A stretch of DNA of 64,000 nt, taken from NCBI GenBank assembly GCA_024803745.1, contig JANJXV010000151.1:1178001-1242000 (forward strand), given 5' to 3'. The notes under the pieces were generated by a model. It searched no databases and had not been told where the DNA came from. It worked only from the letters and a program-made list of their open reading frames with translations. Positions 43,701-57,930 of the stretch are shown in pieces (the first letter of the stretch is position 1; every line of letters begins with the position of its first letter). The stretch is from Megascapheus bottae. Its lineage: Eukaryota > Chordata > Mammalia > Rodentia > Geomyidae. A program made the translations under genes and the position numbers.

Positions 43701-44280
43701 CTCCATTCTGTGACTTCCACACCTCCATTCTATGACTTAACACACCTCCATTCTATGACTTCACACCCCTCCAATCTATGACTTCACACACCACCATTCT
43801 GTGACTTCACACACCTCCATTCTATGACTTCACACACCTCCATTCTTTCACTTCACCACCTCCATTCTATGACTTGACACACCTCCATTCTATGACTTCA
43901 TACACCTGCATTGTGACTTCACCCACCTCAATTCTATGAGTTCACACACCTGCATTATGACTTCACACACATCCATTGTATGACTTCACACACCTCCATT
44001 CTATGACTTCACACACCTACATTCTATGACTTCACACATCTCCATTCTGACTTCACACACCTCCATTCTATGATTTCACACACTTCGATTCTATGACTTC
44101 ACACACCTCCATTCTATGACTTCACACACCTCGTTTCTGAGTTGACACACCTGCTTTCTGTGATTTCACACACCTCCAATCTGAGTTCACACACCTCCAG
44201 TCTATGACTTCACACACCTCCCTTCTTTGACATCAAAAACCACCATTCTATGACTTCACACACCTCCATTTTCACTTCAC
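40711..44280 (+). repeat. 3570-base tandem duplication, left copy
   Basis: Aligned with 44281-47850 at exactly 3570 bases. The few differences seen by eye are single substitutions: CTCCTTTCTATG near 41455 (right copy CTCCATT), CACATCTCC near 42104 (right copy CACCTCC), CTCAATTCTG near 43635 (right copy CTCCATT) and CACCTACATT near 44016 (right copy CACCTCCATT). This suggests identity above 99 percent and a recent event. Confidence 0.9.
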
Positions 44281-47200
44281 ACACCTCCATTCTATGACTT
44301 TACACACCTGCATTCTGACTTCACACACCTCCATTCTCTGATTTCACACACCCCCATTCTATGACTTCACACACCTCCATTGTGACTTCACACACCTCCA
44401 TTCTGTGACTTCACACACCTCCATTCTATGACTTCACACACCTCCATTCTATGACTTCACACACCTTCATTCTTATTTCAGAAACATCCATTCTATGACC
44501 TCACACACCTCCATTCTATGACTTCACAAGTCTCCATTCTGTGACTTCCCACACCTCCATTCTGAGTTCACACATCTCCATTCTGTGACTTCACACACCT
44601 CCCTTCTGACTTCACACACCTCCTTTCTGTGACTTCACACACCTCCATTGTGAGTTCACCCACTTCCATTCTGTGACTTCACACACCTCCATTCTGTTAC
44701 TTCACACACCTCCATTCTGTGACTTCACACACCTCCATTCTATGACTTCACACACCTCCATTCTATGAATTCACACACCTCCATTCTGTGACTTCACACA
44801 CCTCCATTATATGACTTCACACACCTCTATTCTGAGACTTCACACATCTCCTTTCTGAGTTCACACAACTCCATTCTATGACTTCACACACCTGCATTGT
44901 GACTTCACCCACCTCCATTGTATGAGTTCACACACCTGCATTGTGACTTCACACACCTCCATTCTATGACTTCACACATCTCCATTCTGACTTCACACAC
45001 CTCCATGCTGTGACTTCACACACCTCCATTCTATGACTTCACACACCTCCATTCTTTGACTTCACACACCTCCATTCTATGACTTCACACACCTCCACTG
45101 TGACTTCACAGAACTCCATTCTGTGACTTCACACACCTCCCTCTGTGACTTCACACACCTCCAATTTATGACTTCACACACTTCCAATCTATGACTTCAC
45201 ACACCTCCATTCTATGACTTCACACACCTGCATTCTGACTTTCCACACCTCCATTTTCTGACTTCACACCTCTATTCTATGACTTCACAAACCTCCATTC
45301 CATGACTTCATCCACCTCCATTCTATGACTTCAAACACATCCATTCTTTGACTTCACACACCTCCATTTTGACTTCACTCACCTCCATTCTGTGACTTCA
45401 CACACATCCATTCTTTGACTTCACACACCACAATTTTGACTTCACACAAGTCCATTCATTGACTTCACACACCTCCATTCTCTGACTTCACACACCTCCA
45501 TCTTGACTTCACACTCTTCCATTCTGTGACTTCACACACCTCCATTCTGTGACTTCACACACCTCCATTCTGTGACTTCACACACCTCAATTGTTTGACT
45601 TCAGACACCTCCATTCTTGGACTTCACACACCTCCATTCCATGACTTCACACACCTCCATTCTATGAGTTCACACACCTCCATTCTTTGAGTTCACACAC
45701 CTCCATTTTGACTTCACACACCTCCATTCTGTAACTTCACACACTTCCATTGTGACGTCACACACCTCCATTCTACGAGTTCACAAACCTCCATTTTATG
45801 ACTTCACACACCTCCATTCTGACTTCACACACCTGCATTCTATGACTTCACAGACCTCGAATCTGTGACTTCACTCACCTCCATTCTGTGAATTCACAAA
45901 ACTCCATTCTATGATTTCACACACCTCCATACTATGACTTCACACACCACCATCTATGACATCACACACCTCCATTCTGAGTTCACACAACTCCATTCGG
46001 TGACTTCACACACCTCCATTCTTACTTCACAAACCTCCATTCTATGACTTCACACACTTCCATTCTATGACTTCACACCTCCATTCTGTGACTTCTCAAA
46101 CCTCCATTTTGAGTTCCCACACCTCCATTCTGTGACTTCACACACCTCCATTCTATGACTTCACACACTTCCATTCTAGGACTTCACACACCTCCATTCT
46201 GTGACTTCACACACCTCCATTCTTACTTCACACACCTCCATTCTATGACTTCACACACTTCCATTCTATGACTTCACACACCTCCATTCTATGACTTCAC
46301 ACACTTCCATTCTATGACTTCACACACCTCCATTCTATGACTTCACACACCTCCATTCTGTGACTTCACACACCTCCATTATATGACTTCACACACCTCT
46401 ATTCTGTGACTTCACACATCTCCTTTCTGAGTTCACACAACTCCATTCTATGACTTCACACAACTGCATTGTGACTTCACCCACCTCCATTGTATGAGTT
46501 CACACACCTGCATTGTGACTTCACACACCTCCATTCTATGACTTCACACATCTCCATTCTGAATTCACACACCTCCATGCTGTGACTTCACACACCTCCA
46601 TTCTATGACTTCACACACCTCCATTCTTTGACTTCACACACCTCCATTCTATGACTTCACACACCTCCACTGTGACTTCACAGAACTCCATTCTGTGACT
46701 TCACACACCTCCCTCTGTGACTTCACACACCTCCAATTTATGACTTCACACACTTCCAATCTATGACTTCACACACCTCCATTCTATGACTTCACACACC
46801 TGCATTCTGACTTCTCACACCTCCATTCTCTGACTTCACACCTCTATTCTATGACTTCACAAACCTCCATTCCATGACTTCATACACCTCCATTCTATGA
46901 CTTCAAACACATCCATTCTTTGACTTCACACACCTCCATTTTGACTTCACACACCTCCATTCTGTGACTTCACACACATCCATTCTTTGACTTCACACAC
47001 CACAATTTTGACTTCACACAAGTCCATTCATTGACTTCACACACCTCCATTCTCTGACTTCACACACCTCCATCTTGACTTCACACTCTTCCATTCTGTG
47101 ACTTCACACACCTCCATTCTATGACTTCACACACCTCCCTTCTATGAATTCACACCCCTCCATTCTGTGACTTCACACACCTCCATTGTATGACTTCACA

Positions 47201-47850
47201 CACCTCCATTCTGTGACTTCACACACCTCCATTCTCAGTTCACACACCTCCATTCTGTGACTTCACACACCTCCATTCTGTGACTTCCACACCTCCATTC
47301 TATGACTTAACACACCTCCATTCTATGACTTCACACCCCTCCAATCTATGACTTCACACACCACCATTCTGTGACTTCACACACCTCCATTCTATGACTT
47401 CACACACCTCCATTCTTTCACTTCACCACCTCCATTCTATGACTTGACACACCTCCATTCTATGACTTCATACACCTGCATTGTGACTTCACCCACCTCA
47501 ATTCTATGAGTTCACACACCTGCATTATGACTTCACACACATCCATTGTATGACTTCACACACCTCCATTCTATGACTTCACACACCTCCATTCTATGAC
47601 TTCACACATCTCCATTCTGACTTCACACACCTCCATTCTATGATTTCACACACTTCGATTCTATGACTTCACACACCTCCATTCTATGACTTCACACACC
47701 TCGTTTCTGAGTTGACACACCTGCTTTCTGTGATTTCACACACCTCCAATCTGAGTTCACACACCTCCAGTCTATGACTTCACACACCTCCCTTCTTTGA
47801 CATCAAAAACCACCATTCTATGACTTCACACACCTCCATTTTCACTTCAC
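44281..47850 (+). repeat. 3570-base tandem duplication, right copy
   Basis: The junction around 44274-44294 joins CATTTTCACTTCACAC, which in 3480-type units and at 47850 leads to CTACGAGTTC, to CTATGACTTTACAC, which belongs to the block seen at 6870 and 37690. After 47850 the native continuation CTACGAGTTCACAC is restored. Confidence 0.9.
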
Positions 47851-50227
47851 ACACCTCCATTCTACGAGTTCACACACTTCCATTCTGCCTTCACCCACCT
47901 CCATTCTATGACTTCACGCTGCTGCCTTCTGACTTCACACACATCCATTTATGAATTCACACACCACCATTTTGACTTCACACACCTCCATTCTGTGACT
48001 TCACACACCTCCATTCTGTGACTTCACACACCTCCATTCTGTGACTTCACACACCTCCATTGTTTGACTTCAGACACCTCCATTCTTGGACTTCACACAC
48101 CTCCATTCCATGACTTCACACACCTCCATTCTATGAGTTCACACACCTCCATTCTTTGAGTTCACACACCTCCATTCTGTGACTTCACACACCTCCATTC
48201 TGTGACTTCACACACCTCCATTCTGTGACTTCACACACTTCCATTCTGTGACTTCACACACCTCAATTGTTTGACTTCAGACACCTCCATTCTTGGACTT
48301 CACGCACCTCCATTCCATGACTTCACACACCTCCATTCTATGAGTTCACACACCTCCATTCTTTGAGTTCACACACCTCCATTTTGACTTCATACACCTC
48401 CATTCTGTAACTTCACACACTTCCATTGTGACGTCACACACCTCCATTCTACGAGTTCACAAACCTCCATTTTATGACTTCACACACCTCCATTCTGACT
48501 TCATACACCTGCATTCTATGACTTCACAGACCTCGAATCTGTGACTTCACTCACCTCCATTCTGTGAATTCACAAAACTCCATTCTATGATTTCACACAC
48601 CTCCATACTATGACTTCACACACCAAAATCTATTACATCACACACCTCCATTCTGAGTTCACACAACTCCATTCGGTGACTTCACACACCTCCATTCTTA
48701 CTTCACAAACCTCCATTCTATGACTTCACACACTTCCATTCTATGACTTCACACCTCCATTCTGTGACTTCTCAAACCTCCATTTTGAGTTCACACACCT
48801 CCATTCTGTGACTTCACACACCTCCGTTCTATGACTTCACACACTTCCATTCTAGGATTTCACACACCTCCATTTTGTGACTTCACACACCTCCATTCTT
48901 ACTTCACACACCTCCATTCTATGACTTCACACACTTCCATTCTATGACTTCACACACCTCCATTCTATGACTTCACACACCTCCATTCTGTGACTTCACA
49001 CACCTCCATTCTGAGTTCACACACCTCCATTCTGTGACTTCATACACCTCCAATCTGACTTCACACAGCTCCATTCTATGACTTCATACACCTCCATTCT
49101 GTGACTTCACACACCTCCATTCTATGACTTCACACATCTCCATTGTGACTTCACACACCTCCATTCTATGAGTTCACACACCTCCCTTCTGACTTCACAC
49201 ACCTCCATTCTATGACTTCACACTCCTCCATTCTGACATCACACACCTCCATTCTATGACTTCATTCAACTCCATTCTGACTTCACACACCTCCATTCTA
49301 TGACTTCACACACCTCCATTCTGTGACTTCACACACCTCCATTCTGTGACTTCACACACCTCCATTCTGTGACTTCACACACCTCCAATCTGACTTCACA
49401 CACCTCCATTCTATGACTTCACACATCTCCATTCTATGACTTCACACACCTCCATTCTATGACTTCACACATCTCCATTGTGACTTCACACACCTCCATT
49501 CTATGAGTTCACACACCTCCATTCTGACTTCACACACCTCCATTCTATGACTTCACACAACTCCATTCTGACTTCACACACCTCCATTCTATGACTTCAC
49601 ACAACTCCATTCTGACTTCACACACCTCCATTCTGTGACTTCACACACCTCCATTCTTAGACTTCACACACCTCCGTTCTTTGAGTTCACAAACCTCCAT
49701 TTGTGACTCTACACACCACCTTTTTGACTTCACACACCTCCATTCTGTGACTTCACACACCTCCATTCTATATCTTCACACACCTCCATTGTGAATTAAC
49801 ACACCTCCATTCTATGAGTTCACACACCTCCATTCTAACCTCACAGACCTCCATAATAACACTTCACACTCGGCCATTCTGACTTCACACTCCTCCATTC
49901 TGTGAATTCACAAAACTCCATTCTATGATTTCACACACCTCCATACTATGACTTCACACACCACCATCTATGACATCACACACCCCCATTCTGAGTTCAC
50001 AAACCTCCATTCTTTGACTTCACATACCTCCATTCTGATTTCACACACCAATGTATGACTTCACACACCTCCATTCTGTAACTTCACACACTTCCATTGT
50101 GACGTCACACACCTCCATTCTACGAGTTCACAAACCTCCATTTTATGACTTCACACACCTCCATTCTGACTTCACACACCTGCATTCTATGACTTCACAG
50201 ACCTCGACCTGTGACTTCACTCACCTC
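47161..50227 (+). repeat. 3067-base tandem duplication, left copy
   Basis: Overlaps the end of the 3570-base copy and runs through the CGAATCTG marker at 48534 to a junction at about 50228. It matches 50228 onward at offset 3067 (48534 to 51601, 49141 to 52208). The middle of this copy is the same block seen at 7942-9150. Confidence 0.85.
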
Positions 50228-50235
50228 CATTCTGT
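50205..50235 (+). other. Unit junction with a one-base loss
   Basis: Here the usual marker CGAATCTGTG reads CGACCTGTG, one base shorter. About 20 bases later the sequence leaves its expected course (GTGAATTCACAAAAC) and enters CTGTGACTTCACACACCTCC followed by CATTGTATG, the order at 47161. The join thus resets unit phase by about 3.07 kb. A short accidental open frame crosses it. Confidence 0.8.
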
Positions 50236-53200
50236 GACTTCACACACCTCCATTGTATGACTTCACACACCTCCATTCTGTGACTTCACACACCTCCATT
50301 CTCAGTTCACACACCTCCATTCTGTGACTTCACGCACCTCCATTCTGTGACTTCCACACCTCCATTCTATGACTTAACACACCTCCATTCTATGACTTCA
50401 CACCCCTCCAATCTATGACTTCACACACCACCATTCTGTGACTTCACACACCTCCATTCTATGACTTCACACACCTCCATTCTTTCACTTCACCACCTCC
50501 ATTCTATGACTTGACACACCTCCATTCTATGACTTCATACACCTGCATTGTGACTTCACCCACCTCAATTCTATGAGTTCACACACCTGCATTATGACTT
50601 CACACACCTCCATTCTATGACTTCACACACCTCCATTCTATGACTTCACACACCTCCATTCTATGACTTCACACATCTCCATTCTGACTTCACACACCTC
50701 CATTCTATGATTTCACACACTTCGATTCTATGACTTCACACACCTCCATTCTATGACTTCACACACCTCGTTTCTGAGTTGACACACCTGCTTTCTGTGA
50801 TTTCACACACCTCCAATCTGAGTTCACACACCTCCAGTCTATGACTTCACACACCTCCCTTCTTTGACATCAAAAACCACCATTCTATGACTTCACACAC
50901 CTCCATTTTCACTTCACACACCTCCATTCTACGAGTTCACACACTTCCATTCTGCCTTCACCCACCTCCATTCTATGACTTCACGCTGCTGCCTTCTGAC
51001 TTCACACACATCCATTTATTAATTCACACACCACCATTTTGACTTCACACACCTCCATTCTGTGACTTCACACACCTCCATTCTGTGACTTCACACACCT
51101 CCATTCTGTGACTTCACACACCTCCATTGTTTGACTTCAGACACCTCCATTCTTGGACTTCACACACCTCCATTCCATGACTTCACACACCTCCATTCTA
51201 TGAGTTCACACACCTCCATTCTTTGAGTTCACACACCTCCATTCTGTGACTTCACACACCTCCATTCTGTGACTTCACACACCTCCATTCTGTGACTTCA
51301 CACACCTCCATTCTGTGACTTCACACACCTCAATTGTTTGACTTCAGACACCTCCATTCTTGGACTTCACACACCTCCATTCCATGACTTCACACACCTC
51401 CATTCTATGAGTTCACACACCTCCATTCTTTGAGTTCACACACCTCCATTTTGACTTCATACACCTCCATTCTGTAACTTCACACACTTCCATTGTGACG
51501 TCACACACCTCCATTCTACGAGTTCACAAACCTCCATTTTATGACTTCACACACCTCCATTCTGACTTCACACACCTGCATTCTATGACTTCACAGACCT
51601 CGAATCTGTGACTTCACTCACGTCCATTCTGTGAATTCACAAAACTCCATTCTATGATTTCACACACCTCCATACTATGACTTCACACACCACCATCTAT
51701 TACATCACACACCTCCATTCTGAGTTCACACAACTCCATTCGGTGACTTCACACACCTCCATTCTTACTTCACAAACCTCCATTCTATGACTTCACACAC
51801 TTCCATTCTATGACTTCACACCTCCATTCTGTGACTTCTCAAACCTCCATTTTGAGTTCACACACCTCCATTCTGTGACTTCACACACCTCCATTCTATG
51901 ACTTCACACACTTCCATTCTAGGACTTCACACACCTCCATTCTGTGACTTCACACACCTCCATTCTTACTTCACACACCTCCATTCTATGACTTCACACA
52001 CTTCCATTCTATGACTTCACACACCTCCATTCTATGACTTCACACACCTCCATTCTGTGACTTCACACACCTCCATTCTGAGTTCACACACCTCCATTCT
52101 GTGACTTCATACACCTCCAATCTGACTTCACACAGCTCCATTCTATGACTTCATACACCTCCATTCTGTCACTTCACACACCTCCATTCTATGACTTCAC
52201 ACACCTCCATTGTGACTTCACACACCTCCATTCTATGAGTTCACACACCTCCATTCTGACTTCACACACCTCTATTCTATGACTTCACACTCCTCCATTC
52301 TGACATCACACACCTCCATTCTATTACTTCATTCAACTCCATTCTGACTTCACACACCTCCATTCTATGACTTCACACACCTCCATTCTGTGACTTCACA
52401 CACCTCCATTCTGTGACTTCACACACCTCCATTCTGTGACTTCACACACCTCCAATCTGACTTCACACAGCTCCATTCTATGACTTCACACATCTCCATT
52501 CTATGACTTCACACACCTCCATTCTATGACTTCACACATCTCCATTGTGACTTCACACACCTCCATTCTATGAGTTCACACACCTCCATTCTGACTTCAC
52601 ACACCTCCATTCTATGACTTCACACAACTCCATTCTGACTTCACACACCTCCATTCTATGATTTCACACAACTCCATTCTGACTTCACACACCTCCATTC
52701 TGTGACTTCACACACCTCCATTCCATGACTTCACACACCTCCATTCTTAGACTTCACACACCTCCGTTCTTTGAGTTCACAAACCTCCATTTGTGACTCT
52801 ACACACCACATTTTTGATTTCACACACCTCCATTCTGTGACTTCACACACCTCCATTCTATATCTTCACACACCTCCATTGTGAATTAACACACCTCCAT
52901 TCTATGAGTTCACACACCTCCATTCTAACCTCACAGACCTCCATTCTAACACTTCACACTCCGCGATTCTGACTTCACACTCCTCCATTCTGTGAATTCA
53001 CAAAACTCCATTCTATGATTTCACACACCTCCATACTATGACTTCACACACCACCATCTATGACATCACACACCTCCATTCTGAGTTCACAAACCTCCAT
53101 TCTTTGACTTCACATACCTCCATTCTGACTTCACACACCAATGTATGACTTCACACACCTCCATTCTGTAACTTCACACACTTCCATTGTGACGTCACAC

Positions 53201-53317
53201 ACCTCCATTCTACGAGTTCACAAACCTCCATTTTATGACTTCAAACACCTCCATTCTGACTTCACACACCTGCATTCTATGACTTCACAGACCTCGAATC
53301 TGTGACTTCACTCACGT
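50228..53317 (+). repeat. 3067/3090-base tandem duplication, right copy
   Basis: The offset to the left copy is 3067 up to about 52700 and 3090 afterwards, because this copy has one more 23-base monomer near 52720 (CATTCCATGACTTC). The GTGAATTAACAC marker is at 49791 and 52881. From 51601 this copy is itself partly repeated downstream in a 1.7 kb step. Marker variant CTCACGTCC near 51620 is shared with 53314 only. Confidence 0.85.
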
Positions 53318-55011
53318 CCATTCTGTGAATTCACAAAACTCCATTCTATGATTTCACACACCTCCATACTATGACTTCACACACCACCATCTATTACATC
53401 ACACACCTCCATTCTGAGTTCACACAACTCCATTCGGTGACTTCACACACCTCCATTCTTACTTCACAAACCTCCATTCTATGACTTCACACACTTCCAT
53501 TCTATGACTTCACACCTCCATTCTGTGACTTCTCAAACCTCCATTTTGAGTTCACACACCTCCATTCTGTGACTTCACACACCTCCATTCTATGACTTCA
53601 CACACTTCCATTCTAGGACTTCACACACCTCCATTCTGTGACTTCACACACCTCCATTCTTACTTCACACACCTCCATTCTATGACTTCACACACTTCCA
53701 TTCTATGACTTCACACACCTCCATTCTATGACTTCACACACCTCCATTCTGTGACTTCACACACCTCCATTCTGAGTTCACACACCTCCATTCTGTGACT
53801 TCATACACCTCCAATCTGACTTCACACAGCTCCATTCTATGACTTCATACACCTCCATTCTGTCACTTCACACACCTCCATTCTATGACTTCACACACCT
53901 CCATTGTGACTTCACACACCTCCATTCTGTGAGTTCACACACCTCCATTCTGACTTCACACACCTCTATTCTATGACTTCACACTCCTCCATTCTGACAT
54001 CACACACCTCCATTCTATGACTTCATTCAACTCCATTCTGACTTCACACACCTCCATTCTATGACTTCACACACCTCCATTCTGTGACTTCACACACCTC
54101 CATTCTGTGACTTCACACACCTCCATTCTGTGACTTCACACACCTCCAATCTGACTTCACACAGCTCCATTCTATGACTTCACACATCTCCATTCTATGA
54201 CTTCACACACCTCCATTCTATGACTTCACACATCTCCATTGTGACTTCACACACCTCCATTCTATGAGTTCACACACCTCCATTCTGACTTCACACACCT
54301 CCATTCTATGACTTCACACAACTCCATTCTGACTTCACACACCTCCATTCTATGATTTCACACAACTCCATTCTGACTTCACACACCTCCATTCTGTGAC
54401 TTCACACACCTCCATTCCATGACTTCGCACACCTCCATTCGATGACTTCACACACCTCCATTCTTAGACTTCACACACCTCCATTCTTTGAGTTCACAAA
54501 CCTCCATTTGTGACTCTACACACCACATTTTTGACTTCACACACCTCCATTCTGTGACTTCACACACCTCCATTCTATATCTTCACACACCTCCATTGTG
54601 AATTAACACACCGCCATTCTATGAGTTCACACACCTCCATTCTAACCTCACAGACCTCCATTCTAACACTTCACACTCCGCGATTCTGACTTCACACTCC
54701 TCCATTCTGTGAATTCACAAAACTCCATTCTATGATTTCACACACCTCCATACTATGACTTCACACACCACCATCTATGACATCACACACCTCCATTCTG
54801 ACTTCACAAACCTCCATTCTTTGACTTCACATACCTCCATTCTGACTTCACACACCAATGTATGACTTCACACACCTCCATTCTGTAACTTCACACACTT
54901 CCATTGTGACGTCACACACCTCCATTCTACGAGTTCACAAACCGCCATTTTATGACTTCACACACCTCCATTCTGACTTCACACACCTTCATTCTATGAG
55001 TTCACAGACCT
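53295..55011 (+). repeat. 1.7 kb tandem repeat of 51601-53294
   Basis: The CGAATCTG marker recurs at 51601 and 53295 (1694 bases), and its variant CGAACCTG at 55012 (1717 bases, one monomer more). Both 1.7 kb segments carry CTCACGTCC, TATTACATCAC and CTGTCACTTC, which ties them together as sisters. The one-monomer gain lies near 54420 (CATGACTTCGCAC then CATTCGATG), as in the 29.2 kb region. Confidence 0.85.
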
Positions 55012-57930
55012 CGAACCTGTGACTTCACTCACCTCCATTCTGTGAATTCACAAAACTCCATTCTATGATTTCACACACCTCCATACTATGACTTCACACA
55101 CCACCATCTATGACATCACACACCTCCATTCTGAGTTCACACAACTCCATTCGGTGACTTCACACACCTCCATTCTTACTTCACAAACCTCCATTCTATG
55201 ACTTCACACACTTCCATTCTATGACTTCACACACCTCCATTCTGTGACTTCTCACACCTCCATTTTGAGTTCACACACCTCCATTCTGTGACTTCACACA
55301 CCTCCATTCTATGACTTCACACACTTCCATTCTAGGACTTCACACACCTCCATTCTGTGACTTCTCACACCTCCATTCTTACTTCACACACCTCCATTCT
55401 ATGACTTCACACACTTCCATTCTATGACTTCACACTCCTCCATTCTGACTTCACACAGCTCCATTCTGTGACTTCACACACCTCCATTCTATGACTTCAC
55501 ACACCTCCATTCTATGACTTCACATACCTCATTTCGGAGTTGACACACCTCCATTCTTTGACTTCACATACCTCCAATCTGACTTCATACTCCTCCATTC
55601 TATGACTTCACACACATCCATTCTGTGACTTCAAAAACCACCATTCTATGAATTCACACATCTCCATTGTGACTTCACACACCTCCATTCTATGAGTTCA
55701 CACAGCTCCATTCTGACTTCACACACCTCCATTCTATGACTTCGTACACCTCTATTCTGACTTCACACCCCTCCATTCTGTGCCTTCACACACCTCCACT
55801 CTGTGACTTTACACACCTCCATTCTGTGACTTCACACACCTCCCTTCTGTGACTTCACACACCTCCATTCTTTGACTTCACACACCTCCATTCTAAGACT
55901 TCACAAACCTCAATTCTATGACTTCACACACTTCCATTGTTTGACATCATACACCTCCATTCTTTGACATCACACACCTCCGTTCCATGAATTCACACAC
56001 CTCCATTGTATGAGTTCACATACCTCCATTCTATGAGTTCACACACCTTCACTTTTACTTCAGCAACATCCATTCTATGACTTCTGACACCTCCATTCTA
56101 TGACTTCACACACCTCCATTCTATGAATTCACACACTTCCATTCTATGACTTCACACACCTCCATTCTGTGTCTTCACACACCTCCACTCTGAGTTCACA
56201 CACCTCCATTCTGTGTCTTCACACACCTCCATTCTGTGACTTCACACACCTCCTTCTATGACTTCACACACCTCCATTCTGTGATTTCACACACCTCAAA
56301 TCTGGGTTCACACACCTCCATACTGTGACTTCACACACCTGCATTCTGACTTCACACACCGCCATTCTCTGACTTCACACACCTCCATTCTATGACTTCA
56401 CACACCTCCATTCTGTAACTTCTCACACTTCCAATGTTTGACTTCACACACCTCCATTCCATGACTTCATACACCTCCATTCTATGACTTCAAACACATC
56501 CATTCTTTGACTTCACACACCTCCATTCTGACTTCACACACCTCCATTCTGTGACTTCACACACCTCCATTCTCTGACTTCACACACCTCCATTTTGACT
56601 TCACACACTTCCATTCTGTGACTTCACACACATCCATTCTTTGACTTCACACACCACAATTTTGACTTCACACAAGTCCATTCATTGACTTCACACACCT
56701 CCATTCTCTGACTTCACACACCTCCATTTTGACTTCACACACTTCCATTCTGTGACTTCACACTCCTCCATTCTATGACTTCACACACCTCCCTTCTATG
56801 AATTCACACACCTCCATTCTGTGACTTCACACACCTCCATTGTGAGTTCACCCACTTCCATTCTGTGTCTTCACACACCTCCATTCTGTGACTTCACACA
56901 CCTCCATTATGTGACTTCACACACCTCCATTCTATGACTTCACAGACCTCACTTCTATGAATTCACACCCCTCCATTCTGTGACCTCACACACCTCCATT
57001 TTATGACTTCACACACCTCCATTCTGTGACTTCACACACCTCCATTCTCAGTTCACACACCTCCATTCTGTGACTTCACACACCTCCATTCTGTGACTTC
57101 CACACCTCCATTCTATGACTTCACACCCCTCCAATCTATGACTTCACACACCACCATTCTGTGACTTCACACACCTCCATTCTATGACTTCACACACCTC
57201 CATTCTTTCACTTCACCACCTCCATTCTATGACTTCACACACCTCCATTCTATGATTTCATACACCTGCATTGTGACTTCACCCACCTCAATTCTATGAG
57301 TTCACACACCTGCATTATGACTTCACACACATCCCTTGTATGACTTCACACACCTCCATTCTATGACTTCACAATCCTCCATTCTATGACTTCACACATC
57401 TCCATTCTGACTTCACACACCTCCATTCTATGATTTCACACACTTCGATTCTATGACTTCACACACCTCCATTCTATGACTTCACACACCTCGTTTCTGA
57501 GTTGACACACCTGCTTTCTGTGATTTCACACACCTCCAATCTGAGTTCACACACCTCCAGTCTATGACTTCACATACCTCCTTTCTTTGACAAAAAAACC
57601 ACCATTCTATGACTTCACACACCTCCATTTTCACTTCACACACCTCCATTCTACGAGTTCACACACTTCCATTCTGCCTTCACCCACCTCCATTCTATGA
57701 CTTCACTCTGCTGCCTTCTGACTTCACACACCTCCATTTATGATTCACACACCACCATTTTGACTTCACACACCTCCATTCTGTGACTTCACACACCTCC
57801 ATTCTGTGACTTCACACACCTCCATTCTGTGACTTCACACACCTCCATTGTTTGACTTCAGACACCTCCATTCTTGGACTTCACACACCTCCATTCCATG
57901 ACTTCACACAGCTCCATTCTATGAGTTCAC
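54631..57930 (+). repeat. 3300-base tandem duplication, left copy
   Basis: Aligned with 57931 onward at offset 3300 (CGAACCTG at 55012 and 58312; AACCTCACAG near 54644 and 57944). It combines a 1.7 kb-type segment, a stretch of distinctive monomers (CTCATTTCGGAGTTGAC near 55530, TTCACTTTTACTTCAG near 56048) not seen in the left half of the window, and a 3480-type segment from about 56600. A run of seven A occurs near 57592. Confidence 0.8.

Noticed and set aside
50051..50260. A 69-codon open reading frame starting ATGTATGAC.
   Set aside because: It is a translation of satellite monomers (repeating His-Leu-His-Ser and Thr-Ser-His-Thr-Ser patterns), has no ribosome-binding or domain features, and exists only through a one-base loss at a repeat junction.
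57589..57600. Run of seven A as a possible poly(A) tail of a retroposed element.
   Set aside because: It replaces CATCAAAAACC of sister copies inside an ordinary monomer; there is no element body or target-site duplication.
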